57,795 bases of DNA from an uncultured Mucilaginibacter sp. (GTDB lineage Bacteria; Bacteroidota; Bacteroidia; Sphingobacteriales; Sphingobacteriaceae), in assembly GCA_903887275.1 (NCBI GenBank), contig CAISPD010000032.1, positions 1-57,795 on the forward strand, read 5' to 3'. Below the pieces are notes generated by a model. It had not been told where the DNA came from, searched no databases, and worked only from the letters and a program-made list of their open reading frames with translations. Positions 24,009-33,112 of the stretch are shown here, in pieces (the first letter of the stretch is position 1; each line of letters begins with the position of its first letter). The position numbers and the translations under genes were made by a program.

Positions 24009-24494
24009 ATGCCCAACAACTTTATTATAGAGAAATACCCAGGTGATAAAAGAATACATATTGAACGTGAGTTTAATGCACCAGTTGGCGTCGTTTGGAA
24101 AGCCTGGACCGACCCTGCAGTACTCGAAAAATGGTGGGAGCCAAAGCCCTGGGTTGCCAAAACCAGGTCAATGGATTTTAGGGTAGGCGGCGCCTGGCTG
24201 TATGCTATGGTGGGACCAGAGGGCCAGCAACATTGGAGCAATGTGATATTTACGGCAATTGAACATGAAAGCAGTTTTGCAGCAGATGCCATTTTTACCG
24301 ACGACAAAGGCAATGCCGTACCCGGTGCGCCCATAGGTCATTGGGATAACAAGTTCATCAACCAGGGCGATAAAACCCGTGTAGTAGTTGATTTGAGTTT
24401 TGATAATGAAGCCGATTTTAAATTATTAGTAGAAATGGGCTTCGAAGGAGGCTTTACCATCGGGCTAAACCAGTTGGATGCTTTGTTGGGATAG
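24009..24494 (+). CDS. SRPBCC (AHSA1-like) domain protein, tandem paralogue
   Basis: A 161-residue protein closely similar to its upstream neighbour: IHIEREFNAPVGVVWKAWTDP, LEKWWEPKPWVAKT, then AMVGPEGQQHWSN, ending in FTIGLNQLDALL. The gap of 63 bp holds no clear terminator, so it is probably in the same transcript. A strong terminator follows at 24592. Confidence 0.85.
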   Translation: MPNNFIIEKYPGDKRIHIEREFNAPVGVVWKAWTDPAVLEKWWEPKPWVAKTRSMDFRVGGAWLYAMVGPEGQQHWSNVIFTAIEHESSFAADAIFTDDKGNAVPGAPIGHWDNKFINQGDKTRVVVDLSFDNEADFKLLVEMGFEGGFTIGLNQLDALLG

Positions 24495-24591
24495 GTAATA
24501 ATAAATATACCCTGACAATTAATTACGCTGGCAGTATCATAGAAACCCTCATTCGGCAAACCTATCACTTCCGCCAAAATCAACTTAAAGC

Positions 24592-24628
24592 AAAACGCCC
24601 TGGAACATATGAACCAGGGCGTTTTTTT
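24592..24628. terminator. Bidirectional Rho-independent terminator
   Basis: A perfect 12-bp stem (AAAACGCCCTGG/CCAGGGCGTTTT) with a 10-nt loop, A-rich on the left and T-rich on the right. It lies between the SRPBCC gene (plus) and the LruC gene (minus). Confidence 0.9.
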
Positions 24629-24651
24629 AGCTTTAACTGCTAGTAAAGACG

Positions 24652-26766
24652 CTATTTCGTGTATAAAAGGGTATTGTCGCGATAGCTCGTGGTTGTGTTA
24701 CTGTACCAGTCGGGGTAACTTGTACCACCGTAAAGTGCCCAATCAGCAAAATGCAGGTAAGCTTTGGTAATTGGCACTGTTTCGAGCGGGTAGATAAATG
24801 TTTGTCCGAAACTGATGGCCCACGGCATATTTTCTTTCGAAATATAATACTGGCCGGCTGATGGCACTGAATTGTCATCAAGGGCACCAAACAGCGTTTT
24901 ATCTACAAGGTCGGTCGGCGCATACCCCGCCATATGTATCTCGTAGCCGCGACGCTGGTTACTGATCAGGAATGGATTGATCGCAGAAGGTGTTAAAACT
25001 GAACCGTCGACAGGCGTAGCAAAACTTATATTGACAGTAGCAGTATCGCTCACAACCTTACTTTTCGATGTCAGGGTATTGACGAAGTATGAAAAATCAT
25101 AGTTATGTGCAAGCAGGTCAGAATTGTCAAATGGAATAAAAACTGCTTTACTCTGGCCCGATTCCAGTCCGCTCGCATCCGTCTTCACATAGGTTCCTGA
25201 AGAATACTTACAACCGGTAACAGAAGCTACAGCAGCGGGATCCACTGGCAATTGAACGCCAAATCCATTTTTGAACGATGCACCGGAAGCTAGCACATTA
25301 TAGGTACCTGTCATGCTTACGATCTGGTTTTGAGCATTACTAATAAATGTATAACGGTATTGTAAAACAAGATCGTTCATATCGTAATCGCCTTTAGAAG
25401 GCCAATTATCTTCAAAAGCTATATTGGCAAAGGTAGTTTGCGATGGGTAGTAACTGATGAAAGCCCGGGTTGGATCGTTTGGAAACGCATCCGTTTGATC
25501 CGGAACACCATCACCATCAGAATCCTTGCCTGGATCTACAGGCGGTATGCCGGTTTGCGATATTGCAGTAACCGGATTTGATGAAGCATAAAAAACAACA
25601 TCGTTAAAATCGTTGTCGGAACCTCCGGTTTGTCTATCCTGATCATCAAAACCCAAAAGGTAAACCTGATGAATGTCATCATACAATATAATTGCATGTT
25701 GTTTCAGGGTAGGGTCTTTTTCCGGGTTTAGGTTATTGAGTGAATAAAACTTGGTGGCATTAGCATTTACACCGCTGCCGGTCCATGCATTTTGCAATAA
25801 AACAAAAGCAATTGTTGTACCGGCATCAAAGGTACCCAATTTCACCTTGTCACCTGCGATCAGGCCGCCACCCGACCCCTTGGCCGAGGCATTAGGGTAA
25901 ATATAGGTGATCTTATCTATCCCGCCTTTGGCTGTGCCGCCGGTTGCAGAAGTTGGAGGGCTCCCGGTCTTGAAAGTAAAATACCCCAAAACGTTCTGGT
26001 AACCAGCACCCTCTGAAACGAAGGTAATCCATACGTCGGATTTTTCTACGATCACAACATTGTTCACCGTATTTTGAAGATATTGCGGATGCGTTTTCAC
26101 GACAGAAATACTTTCGGGCAGCGACGAATTTACAAAGGATAGCATTGTCGCGTCAACCGGGTCAATGGTTGGCTCAAGGTATGCCGGAACACCAAGATTA
26201 GCAGGAGCTGCAAATGCATTAGCCACCGTGTACCCCGCAGGATAACCAATATCGGTTGTTGAAACACCATCTATTCTTAAGCGCGAACTTGTGGTAGTTA
26301 ACGATGGATTGTTATTGATAGAGTCGGCGACAATATCACCACTGTATCCCGTTGGTCCTCCAATCACCACACCCAACGAATTACCATTGATCATGGCAGT
26401 AGCATTGCGTAGCAGCCCTGCAAAAGCCGGATCGATCACCAACTTGCTTACATAGGAAGGGACAGTAACCACTGCATTTAAATCTCCACCGCTATTGGTA
26501 AGACCATGAAAAATAGCTGAACCAGGAGCAGTGCTTCCCGGTAAATAAATACTAACAAGCACGCCTTTTAAAGGCTGATTGTTATTGGTACGTAATGCAA
26601 TACTTACGTTAATTTGTTTGGTGGTTGCAAAATTGAAACCATCCGGAGCCAGTTTTGAAGTTCCGGGTACACCGGTTGTGCCTTGATTCCCCTTAGTGCT
26701 ATCCTTCTTGCACGACGCAAAAGCAGCAATGGCTAAAATGGCCAGTAGTATAAATTTTTGTTTCAT
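24652..26766 (-). CDS. LruC domain-containing lipoprotein
   Basis: A 704-residue predicted lipoprotein. The start at 26766 puts the lipobox (IAAFASCKK) directly after a short signal peptide; the upstream ATG at 26781 adds five residues. The mature chain has an N-terminal DUF-like beta domain, a segment with FDDQDRQTGGSDNDFNDVVFY (DUF4114-like, about 370-395), the calcium-binding-like DSDGDGVPDQTDAFPNDP block (about 410-430), then the LruC domain itself. LruC is named from Leptospira, and the family is widespread in Bacteroidota surface lipoproteins. No neighbour suggests a partner. Confidence 0.88.
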   Translation of the reverse strand: MKQKFILLAILAIAAFASCKKDSTKGNQGTTGVPGTSKLAPDGFNFATTKQINVSIALRTNNNQPLKGVLVSIYLPGSTAPGSAIFHGLTNSGGDLNAVVTVPSYVSKLVIDPAFAGLLRNATAMINGNSLGVVIGGPTGYSGDIVADSINNNPSLTTTSSRLRIDGVSTTDIGYPAGYTVANAFAAPANLGVPAYLEPTIDPVDATMLSFVNSSLPESISVVKTHPQYLQNTVNNVVIVEKSDVWITFVSEGAGYQNVLGYFTFKTGSPPTSATGGTAKGGIDKITYIYPNASAKGSGGGLIAGDKVKLGTFDAGTTIAFVLLQNAWTGSGVNANATKFYSLNNLNPEKDPTLKQHAIILYDDIHQVYLLGFDDQDRQTGGSDNDFNDVVFYASSNPVTAISQTGIPPVDPGKDSDGDGVPDQTDAFPNDPTRAFISYYPSQTTFANIAFEDNWPSKGDYDMNDLVLQYRYTFISNAQNQIVSMTGTYNVLASGASFKNGFGVQLPVDPAAVASVTGCKYSSGTYVKTDASGLESGQSKAVFIPFDNSDLLAHNYDFSYFVNTLTSKSKVVSDTATVNISFATPVDGSVLTPSAINPFLISNQRRGYEIHMAGYAPTDLVDKTLFGALDDNSVPSAGQYYISKENMPWAISFGQTFIYPLETVPITKAYLHFADWALYGGTSYPDWYSNTTTSYRDNTLLYTK

Positions 26767-27262
26767 AATCGCTTTTAACAATATTCGTTTATTTTTAATT
26801 TTTACGCAATATTGCCAATCACTGTTCCAATTAATTTACATTTCTATATAATGCTGTATTTCAATTATTTAAAATGTTTATTGATTATAATAGCTCTCCT
26901 AAAGCTGGAAAATTTGTCTTATTTCTGGAATTTTTATTTGCTTTTTGATTAATTATTAAGCAACATTGGAATAACATGAGCTAATGGAGGTATCCATTGG
27001 CTCAAACAAGTGGCAAGCCGGTTATCTGGCGTTATCAAAAATTAAGACCAGAGGCGCTGCAGGAGTAAGTTCGATTTTTGCCTGCCCGACCCAATGAGCG
27101 TTATATCGGTTTAGCCGGGAGAAAAATGGCATGAAAGTTTTTAGAAACACCTTCAAGCCTCGATAAAAAAGGAATCCTGTAATAACCGATGATCAGGTCG
27201 ATCTAAACACCGCGTTGTTAGCTCGCTATCATAACCAGGCTAAGAAAAAGTGTGATATCAAT
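26767..27262. other. Intergenic region with a possible gene remnant
   Basis: About 500 bp without a clear gene. The half nearest the LruC gene is AT-rich, likely holding its promoter, but no full TAnnTTTG promoter was found. On the minus strand, 27022-27132 reads as a 36-codon ORF (MPFFSRLNRY...) with protein-like composition, and an overlapping second frame is also open for about 30 codons. This may be a decayed gene, but I do not assign one. Confidence 0.4.
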
Positions 27263-28519
27263 TTATTTGCTTTCAAGCTTATCGGCAAGGACAGCCCAAC
27301 GGTTTAGGCCATTAACGGGCCCTTCGATATAAACTTTATAAAAAGCCGAGGGTCTTTCTTTAACCGAAACCAAAACATGCTGATCGGTAACCGGCACTTC
27401 GGCCAATAACTCGAAGCTATCAGGTTTGCCCTCTTTGAAGTTATTGGTAGTTGCAACCCATATTTTTACTTTGCCAAAAGTGTCCAATGCCTTCCACGAG
27501 ATATCTATTGCGCCTTGAATAAAATTTGCCTGCGGTACAGCAATTGAAATGGGACCTACCATTGATGTTCCATCCAATTCGCGGGCTTGTTCAACCGGTA
27601 GCTTAATGCCCATAAAGCTTGTGATAGACGGTGTAATGTCTATAATACCCGGGGTAAAGTAACGCGCATAGTCATTTAGCTTACTATAATTGCTTACCAT
27701 CCAGGTGCTTCGTTGCCTTGCTGATTGACCCCCATGTCCCCTGCCGGTTTGTTCATCACGCCCATGGTCGGTCGTGATAAAGATGATCCAGTCCTCGTTG
27801 AAATGGGCCTCGCGGTATTTGACCGCCTCCCATACCCTACCTACCTGCGCGTCCATTTTTTCGATAGCATCGTAGTACTGCGGACTATCGCCATAGCGGT
27901 GACCCATATCATCGGTATACTCCAGGTAAACCCAACTCAGGTCTGGTGCTTTGTCTTTGATACAGCTGGCCGCTGAATTAGCTACCTGTTCATCTATCAG
28001 GTGCATATAGTTACCAGCCTTATCATGCGGGAATTTTACCGTGTCCAATTCGTAGCCGTCAAAAGCATAGTCGACTTTAATATTTCCGGTTTGCGGCAGA
28101 CCTTCACCTACCAGTTTGGTCCGGTTATCTGTCCAGCTCGAAAACACGGCAATTTTCTTTTCCGGGGCAGCATTTTTTACCATGCGGAAAATGGTCCAGT
28201 AATTATAATCGGGTGCTTTGATGTCGTTACCCCATACATTGTGTTTGTTTACCCAGGTGGCCGTTAATAAACTATTATAACCATTAGCCGATATGGTTGG
28301 CGTTTGCGAATAGCCACCTTTTTCACCACCAACATAGGCCCTCAAATAATGTCCTTGTGCTGCAATCTGTTTAAGGTTGGGCGTATTTAGTTTTTCAATA
28401 ACGTCAGCGGGTATACCATCAGCAATGATAAAAACCGCTTTCTTTATTTTGTTCTGGGCCGAAACAATAGTGGAAACAAACAGTAATAGCAGGAACGAAA
28501 AAATTTTCAGGATACGCAT
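27263..28519 (-). CDS. Alkaline phosphatase superfamily protein (nucleotide pyrophosphatase-like)
   Basis: A 418-residue exported hydrolase: signal peptide (to about 21), metal-binding strand [12 protein letters not shown] (about 29-40), central [17 protein letters not shown] motif (about 250-265), and a C-terminal beta region of about 90 residues. The DG and DHGRD/GHGG elements match the metal ligands of the NPP/phosphodiesterase group in the alkaline phosphatase superfamily. The nucleophile is expected to be Thr, in the loop around the [10 protein letters not shown] segment (about 70). The substrate is unknown: phosphodiesters, pyrophosphates or phosphonates are possible. The C-terminal fibronectin-like part may mediate surface association. 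Confidence 0.88.
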   Translation of the reverse strand: MRILKIFSFLLLLFVSTIVSAQNKIKKAVFIIADGIPADVIEKLNTPNLKQIAAQGHYLRAYVGGEKGGYSQTPTISANGYNSLLTATWVNKHNVWGNDIKAPDYNYWTIFRMVKNAAPEKKIAVFSSWTDNRTKLVGEGLPQTGNIKVDYAFDGYELDTVKFPHDKAGNYMHLIDEQVANSAASCIKDKAPDLSWVYLEYTDDMGHRYGDSPQYYDAIEKMDAQVGRVWEAVKYREAHFNEDWIIFITTDHGRDEQTGRGHGGQSARQRSTWMVSNYSKLNDYARYFTPGIIDITPSITSFMGIKLPVEQARELDGTSMVGPISIAVPQANFIQGAIDISWKALDTFGKVKIWVATTNNFKEGKPDSFELLAEVPVTDQHVLVSVKERPSAFYKVYIEGPVNGLNRWAVLADKLESK

Positions 28520-28601
28520 ACGCCAGGGTTTTTGAACGAGGGTAAAGGTATAGCTCTTGCTAAATCCACGCGTTAAAAAATTGTTACCTTATTTCCTCTT
28601 A

Positions 28602-29675
28602 CTAACCTACCAGCCATTTGCTCTTCGGCAAAAAGGAAAGTAGTTTGATCAATATTACCGTGGTAATAAATGTAGATAATGCGATCAGCGGTATTTTTAT
28701 TGCTGCAGTTTCGAAATGCGGATTGATCACATTGTAATAAAAATTGAGCACCATGATATGCGCCAGGTAAGCACCATAACTGATAGACGAAATGCCTGCG
28801 ATAACCCTCACAAATAAAGAATTACTATTTCCGAAAGTAACGTTTTTAAAGATTAGGATGATCCCGGTAGTCATCATTGCGACATTGATCGTATCAAAAC
28901 CCCAGGAAAGTTCGAGTGTATTAACCATTTTTTCGGTACCTAAACGCTGCTCAAAAAACCCTGCGGTTATGGCATATCCTACAATAATCAGTACCAGCCC
29001 CAGCGGGATATTCCAGGCCTTTGCCTCCATATGAAATTTCCTGATATAAGCCGCCAGGATCACATAGCCCAACAGGCCCGAAAAATAGTAAAGCAATGGG
29101 GTCCGGTTCCAAAAGCACTCACCCAAAACTTCCGGAAAAACCAGGTGGATAAATGGCAGACTTAACGCTACTGCCCAAATGATCAGGTACAATTCCATCC
29201 CTTTTTTATCGGCTTTTTCAATCCATGGAGATAAAATAGGAGCAAACAGGTAAATGCCTATCAGCATATAAACAAACCAAAGGTGACCAATCTCAGTGCC
29301 GTAATTCACCGGTATATGCCAGATATGGTTCAGGGTGTCCCCCAAACTAACATTGGTGGTAAAATAGAAGTAGAAAGTATAAAGTATACACCACAACACA
29401 AAGGGCACCACAACCCGGCTCAGACGCTTTTTAAAAAACGTAGAATTATCCCCCACCGGAAAAAGAAAAAACCCGGATATCACCACAAACAAGGGCACAC
29501 AAACACGAAACAGTGAATTGTACCAGCCCACTATATGTGCATCGGGCGTGTTTAAAACATTGCCTACCGGGCCTATATAAAAAAACTCTCCGGTATGTAT
29601 CTGCATCACCATATAACAGGCAATTACGCGCAGCAGATCGATCCCGTAATTACGGGCAGGTTTACTATTGGTCAT
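28602..29675 (-). CDS. Acyltransferase 3 family membrane protein (OafA-like)
   Basis: A 357-residue integral membrane protein with about ten TM helices. The N terminus (NYGIDLLRVIACYMVMQIHTGE) carries the family's catalytic His/Asp region, with H27 as the likely key residue; RxxR-like basic loops follow the early helices. This family O-acylates surface sugars, lipid A, peptidoglycan or exopolysaccharide. No glycosyltransferase or polysaccharide gene is next to it, so the acceptor cannot be inferred. It lies 82 bp upstream of the phosphatase gene on the same strand and could be co-transcribed with it. Confidence 0.9.
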   Translation of the reverse strand: MTNSKPARNYGIDLLRVIACYMVMQIHTGEFFYIGPVGNVLNTPDAHIVGWYNSLFRVCVPLFVVISGFFLFPVGDNSTFFKKRLSRVVVPFVLWCILYTFYFYFTTNVSLGDTLNHIWHIPVNYGTEIGHLWFVYMLIGIYLFAPILSPWIEKADKKGMELYLIIWAVALSLPFIHLVFPEVLGECFWNRTPLLYYFSGLLGYVILAAYIRKFHMEAKAWNIPLGLVLIIVGYAITAGFFEQRLGTEKMVNTLELSWGFDTINVAMMTTGIILIFKNVTFGNSNSLFVRVIAGISSISYGAYLAHIMVLNFYYNVINPHFETAAIKIPLIALSTFITTVILIKLLSFLPKSKWLVG

Positions 29676-29758
29676 GGTTGAAAGAAAAGTGAATTTATAG
29701 TTTTTTGGTGGAGAATATTTGAGTAAGCAAAAATTTTTGCGTTTAAAAAGCGGGGCGT

Positions 29759-30283
29759 TTATTCTAATATCGATAGTACCTGCCCGCGATGCCGCTCTAT
29801 ATGAAAACGCAAAAACTCCAGCCGTTGCTGAAAATCCATGGCACCTGATATGGGATGCGGATGCGCCTGCAGGCGGAGTTCATCATCAGTCAGGTCATCC
29901 CCAAAAGCTTGCAATACTTCCTGTAGACTTAGTAAAGAAGATTTCCAGAAAGCAAGTGTACCACCAAGTCTTGGTGCTGCAACAGCGGGCACTATTTCCT
30001 TTTCATTCCAGGTTTCATCGATTATTTGTTCAACGCTCCATTCCCTGTGGGGCGATTCATAGCTGCGTTCGAAGGTGCCATTACGAATGGCATATAAGGT
30101 CTTCCACATACCATAAATGGCACCCTGCTCAGCCCAAAACAAATGTTCCGTGATATCAATTACATTCCATTCATTTTCAGCTCGCCTAAAAGCGGCGGCA
30201 GTTTCACCCAGGTTTGCTATAAGCGAAATATAGGCACTTCGCGCCGCAGCAACTTCGCCAATAAGTTCGAACACTTTGGCCAT
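29759..30283 (-). CDS. DinB family protein
   Basis: A 174-residue four-helix-bundle protein. The putative metal His residues are H47 in DITEHLFWAE and two His in FHIERHRGQV (about 157-161), matching the DinB/DUF664 three-His motif. Some members act as thiol S-transferases (bacillithiol or mycothiol dependent), and others are uncharacterised. Bacteroidota usually lack mycothiol, so a different thiol would be needed. Upstream (30397-30455) lies a REP-like repeat. Confidence 0.88.
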   Translation of the reverse strand: MAKVFELIGEVAAARSAYISLIANLGETAAAFRRAENEWNVIDITEHLFWAEQGAIYGMWKTLYAIRNGTFERSYESPHREWSVEQIIDETWNEKEIVPAVAAPRLGGTLAFWKSSLLSLQEVLQAFGDDLTDDELRLQAHPHPISGAMDFQQRLEFLRFHIERHRGQVLSILE

Positions 30284-30396
30284 AATTTTTGAGACTTGGT
30301 TTGGAAATGTTTATCAATGAGCTAATGCCTAGATGGCAGCCCGTATCATCGAAACAAGATAAAAAAAACTTTAAACTTTTAGACTGCACACATGCA

Positions 30397-30455
30397 AGTT
30401 TAAGCCTGACGCTTAAACTTTTCAGCATTCAAGCGGGATGCTTGATTGGGCGGGG
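30397..30455. repeat. Composite palindromic intergenic repeat, copy 2
   Basis: GTTTAAGCCTGACGCTTAAAC (30397-30417) and CAAGCGGGATGCTTG (30430-30444) are two palindromes, followed by ATTGGGCGGGG. The order and G-rich tail match the copy at 17167-17240. This points to a dispersed, REP-like family. Confidence 0.55.
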
Positions 30456-30471
30456 GGAAACGAAAAAAGGT

Positions 30472-30547
30472 AGTGGGAGCAGGACTCGATCCGACTGAGT
30501 CGGACCGCCTTAGGCGGATATGAGCCAGGCGAGCTACCAACTGCTCC
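30472..30547 (-). pseudogene. Degenerate tRNA-Met copy with inserted palindromes
   Basis: On the minus strand this keeps an 18-nt block identical to the D-arm of the intact tRNA at 30616-30688 (GGAGCAGTTGGTAGCTCG), the GGCTCATA anticodon loop block, and the 3' block TCGAGTCCTGCTCCC with CTACC and a T-run. The 5' acceptor strand is lost (CGTTTT-like instead of TGCGGGA) and the segment between CATA and TCGAG is replaced by 29 nt of palindromic DNA. It cannot fold as a normal tRNA. It reads as a tandem duplicate that has decayed after element insertion. Confidence 0.7.
30491..30517. repeat. Two abutting 13-nt palindromes inside the tRNA copy
   Basis: CCGACTGAGTCGG (30491-30503) and CCGCCTTAGGCGG (30505-30517) are palindromes with 6-bp (CCGACT/AGTCGG) and 5-bp arms around 1- and 3-nt centres, separated by one A. 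They replace 17 nt of the ancestral anticodon/T-arm region. Confidence 0.7.
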
Positions 30548-30557
30548 AAAACGAAAA

Positions 30558-30600
30558 TAGTCTCAAGACTCCCGATAGCTATCGGGACGACTTGAGACTA
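30558..30600 (-). terminator. Nested hairpin, terminator of tRNA-Met
   Basis: An outer 10-bp stem (TAGTCTCAAG/CTTGAGACTA) surrounds an inner 16-nt palindrome (CCCGATAGCTATCGGG, 30571-30586). On the minus strand it follows the tRNA by 15 nt and is itself followed by ATTTTCGTTTT, fitting Rho-independent termination. The inner palindrome recurs with one change at 39375. Confidence 0.65.
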
Positions 30601-30615
30601 TTGACTTAAAAAAGG

Positions 30616-30688
<73 letters not shown>

Positions 30689-30730
30689 CTCTATTTCCAA
30701 TGCAAACAGGCGAAATCCTATTTTTTATTG

Positions 30731-30765
30731 GGACTGCAAAGATATAATTCGTTTCTTTGCAGTCC
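30731..30765. promoter_or_regulatory. Perfect 11-bp inverted repeat between tRNA and era
   Basis: GGACTGCAAAG (30731-30741) and CTTTGCAGTCC (30755-30765) are exact complements with a 13-bp spacer. The repeat overlaps the tRNA promoter elements. It could be an operator or a fold in DNA/RNA; function unknown. Confidence 0.55.
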
Positions 30766-30768
30766 AAA
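30737..30768 (-). promoter_or_regulatory. tRNA-Met promoter
   Basis: Minus-strand TTTG (30765-30768), 20-bp spacer, TATCTTTG (30737-30744). An almost ideal Bacteroidota housekeeping promoter, about 48 bp upstream of the mature tRNA 5' end. Confidence 0.75.
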
Positions 30769-30788
30769 TTATATTTTATATATTTTTT

Positions 30789-31667
30789 ATGAGTCACAAG
30801 GCGGGGTTTGTTAGCATCATCGGGAAGCCGAACGCGGGTAAGTCGACCCTGATGAACGCGCTTGTGGGCGAAAAAATGTCCATCATTACGCCTAAAGCGC
30901 AGACAACCAGGCATCGGATACTTGGTATTGTAAATACTGATGATTACCAGATCGTATTTTCGGATACGCCCGGCATCATTAAACCGCATTACGCGCTGCA
31001 GGAAACCATGATGCACCAGGTTGAAGGTTCTATCGTAGATGCCGACCTGGTATTGCTGGTGACCGACATTAATGAGAAATACGACGAAAGTGATATTTTC
31101 GAAAAGCTGCAGGGTTCTTTAGCGCCCCTGGCGGTTATCATCAATAAAATCGACCAGTCGGACGAGGAAACGGTTAAGAAGAAGATCGAATACTGGCAGG
31201 AGAAACTGAATCCTAAAGCAATTTTTGCGGTATCGGCACTAAAAGAACATAACGTATTAGCAGTGATGAACTTTGTGCTGGATAACCTGCCCGAACACCC
31301 GGCCTATTACGAGAAAGATTTTTTGACCGACCGTAACGACCGATTCTTTGCTTCCGAGATTATCCGCGAAAAAATATTCAAGATCTACGAAAAAGAAATA
31401 CCCTACAGCACCGAGGTGATCATCACCGCATTTAAGGAGGGTGACGAATTATACCGCATCAGTTCTGAGATCATCGTGGAACGCGATTCGCAAAAGAACA
31501 TACTAATTGGTAAAGGCGGCGAAACATTGAAAAAAGTAGGCACCTACGCCCGAAAGGACATGGAAGAATTTTTCCAGCGGAAGGTATTCCTGGAAATGTT
31601 TGTAAAAGTGATCCCCGACTGGCGCCAAAAGAAAAATTACCTGAAGAAATTTGGGTACGAGAATTAG
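30789..31667 (+). CDS. era: GTPase Era
   Basis: A 292-residue GTPase with G1 GKPNAGKST (about 12-20), G2 within QTTRHRI, G3 DTPG, and G4 NKID. A C-terminal type II KH domain (about 200-290) includes the GKGGETLKKVGTYARKDME helix. Era binds the 3' end of 16S rRNA and assists 30S assembly. The length matches the family. The ATG at 30789 sits only about 20 bp after the inverted repeat at 30731-30765. der follows 136 bp later on the same strand. Confidence 0.97.
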   Translation: MSHKAGFVSIIGKPNAGKSTLMNALVGEKMSIITPKAQTTRHRILGIVNTDDYQIVFSDTPGIIKPHYALQETMMHQVEGSIVDADLVLLVTDINEKYDESDIFEKLQGSLAPLAVIINKIDQSDEETVKKKIEYWQEKLNPKAIFAVSALKEHNVLAVMNFVLDNLPEHPAYYEKDFLTDRNDRFFASEIIREKIFKIYEKEIPYSTEVIITAFKEGDELYRISSEIIVERDSQKNILIGKGGETLKKVGTYARKDMEEFFQRKVFLEMFVKVIPDWRQKKNYLKKFGYEN

Positions 31668-31797
31668 ATTTGAGATAGGAGATTTAAGATATGAGATCAA
31701 AATATTTCAGTCTTATCGATTAATCAGATTTTTAACCAGGTGTGGGCAGAGTACGGGACCAAAGTCTCTTAGCTTAAATCTCACATCTCACATCTAA
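31665..31797. repeat. Inverted low-complexity repeat between era and der
   Basis: 31665-31695 (rich in GAGAT/TTTAAGAT) and 31773-31797 (TTAAATCTCACATCTCACATCTAA) are related in inverted orientation: blocks of GAGAT-type pentamers around AGATTTAAG. Such AGATGTGAGAT-like tracts occur in many Sphingobacteriaceae intergenic regions, from memory. They could form a long hairpin in the era-der mRNA. Confidence 0.5.
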
Positions 31798-31803
31798 AAA
31801 AGA

Positions 31804-33105
31804 ATGAGCAATTTAGTAGCCATAGTTGGCCGCCCCAATGTAGGCAAATCAACTTTATTTAATCGCCTTACCGAGACACGCAAAGCCATCGTAGATGACT
31901 TTAGCGGCGTTACGCGAGATCGTCATTATGGCGTAGCGGAGTGGACACACCACAGCTTCACCGTAGTGGATACCGGCGGCTATGTGGCAAATTCTGAAGA
32001 TGTATTTGAAGCGGCTATACGCGAACAGGTAGTGATCGCCATTGAAGAAGCTACCGTGATCCTGTTTATGGTTGACGTTACTACGGGCATCACTGATCTG
32101 GATGACGAGATCGCTTCGCTGCTGCGCAAAAGTAAAAAGCCAGTGTTGGTTGTCGTAAACAAGATCGATAACAATGCGCTGATACCAGAGGCAGCTATTT
32201 TCTACAGCCTGGGTTTGGGCGAGATCTACAATATCTCCTCCATGACAGGTTCGGGCACAGGCGAACTGCTGGACGAAATGGTAAAGCATTTTGACGAAGA
32301 GCCCGTTGAAGAAAATACCCTGCCGAAATTTGCTATTGTTGGCAGGCCTAATGTGGGTAAATCGTCCATCATTAACGCATTTGTAGGTAAGGAACGTAAT
32401 ATCGTAACGCCAATTGCAGGTACCACCCGCGATTCGATCCATATCCATTATAACCAGTTCGGTCATGATTTTATGCTGATCGATACTGCCGGGCTGCGTA
32501 AAAAAACCAAGGTTAAAGAGAATATCGAATTTTACTCAGTAATGCGTACCATCAAGGCGCTGGAAGAAGCCGATGTGGTTATCCTGATGATAGATGCCGT
32601 TGAAGGCATTGAATCGCAGGACATCAATATTTTTCACCTGGCCGAAAAGAACAAAAAAGGTATCGTCATTGTGGTGAACAAATGGGACCTTATCGAGAAA
32701 AACACTAAAACCACCAAAGTTTTTGAGGAAATGATCCGCGAAAAAATATCGCCTTTTGTAGACGTGCCTATCGTATTTACATCAGTAACCGAAAAGCAAC
32801 GCGTATTAAAAGTGATCGATATTGCCGAAAAGGTATATGCTGATCGTGCCAAAAAAATACCGACTTCGAAGCTAAATGATGTAATGCTTCCGATCATCGA
32901 AAGCTATCCGCCGCCTTCCATCAAGGGTAAATACGTTAAAATAAAATATATCACCCAGATCAAAGGCACCTCCCCGATGTTCGCCTTTTTCTGCAATCTG
33001 CCCCAATACATTAAAGAGCCTTACCAACGTTTTATCGAAAACAAACTGCGCGAAAATTTCGACTTTTCGGGCGTACCGGTTCAGATATTCTTTAGACAGA
33101 AGTAG
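31804..33105 (+). CDS. der: GTPase Der (EngA)
   Basis: A 433-residue protein with two tandem GTPase domains: GRPNVGKST near residue 8 and GRPNVGKSS near 181, each followed by DTGG or DTAG and NKID/NKWD motifs. A C-terminal KH-like domain (about 350-433) completes the family layout. It acts in 50S ribosome assembly. It is adjacent to era, as in some Bacteroidota; the 136-bp gap carries inverted repeats. Confidence 0.97.
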   Translation: MSNLVAIVGRPNVGKSTLFNRLTETRKAIVDDFSGVTRDRHYGVAEWTHHSFTVVDTGGYVANSEDVFEAAIREQVVIAIEEATVILFMVDVTTGITDLDDEIASLLRKSKKPVLVVVNKIDNNALIPEAAIFYSLGLGEIYNISSMTGSGTGELLDEMVKHFDEEPVEENTLPKFAIVGRPNVGKSSIINAFVGKERNIVTPIAGTTRDSIHIHYNQFGHDFMLIDTAGLRKKTKVKENIEFYSVMRTIKALEEADVVILMIDAVEGIESQDINIFHLAEKNKKGIVIVVNKWDLIEKNTKTTKVFEEMIREKISPFVDVPIVFTSVTEKQRVLKVIDIAEKVYADRAKKIPTSKLNDVMLPIIESYPPPSIKGKYVKIKYITQIKGTSPMFAFFCNLPQYIKEPYQRFIENKLRENFDFSGVPVQIFFRQK

Positions 33106-33112
33106 GAGTGTT

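Noticed and set aside
13842-24494. A single combined stress or lipid-signal operon spanning both ArsR cassettes
   Set aside because: The cassettes are split by a terminator, minus-strand genes and the exporter; the shared features are better explained by duplication.
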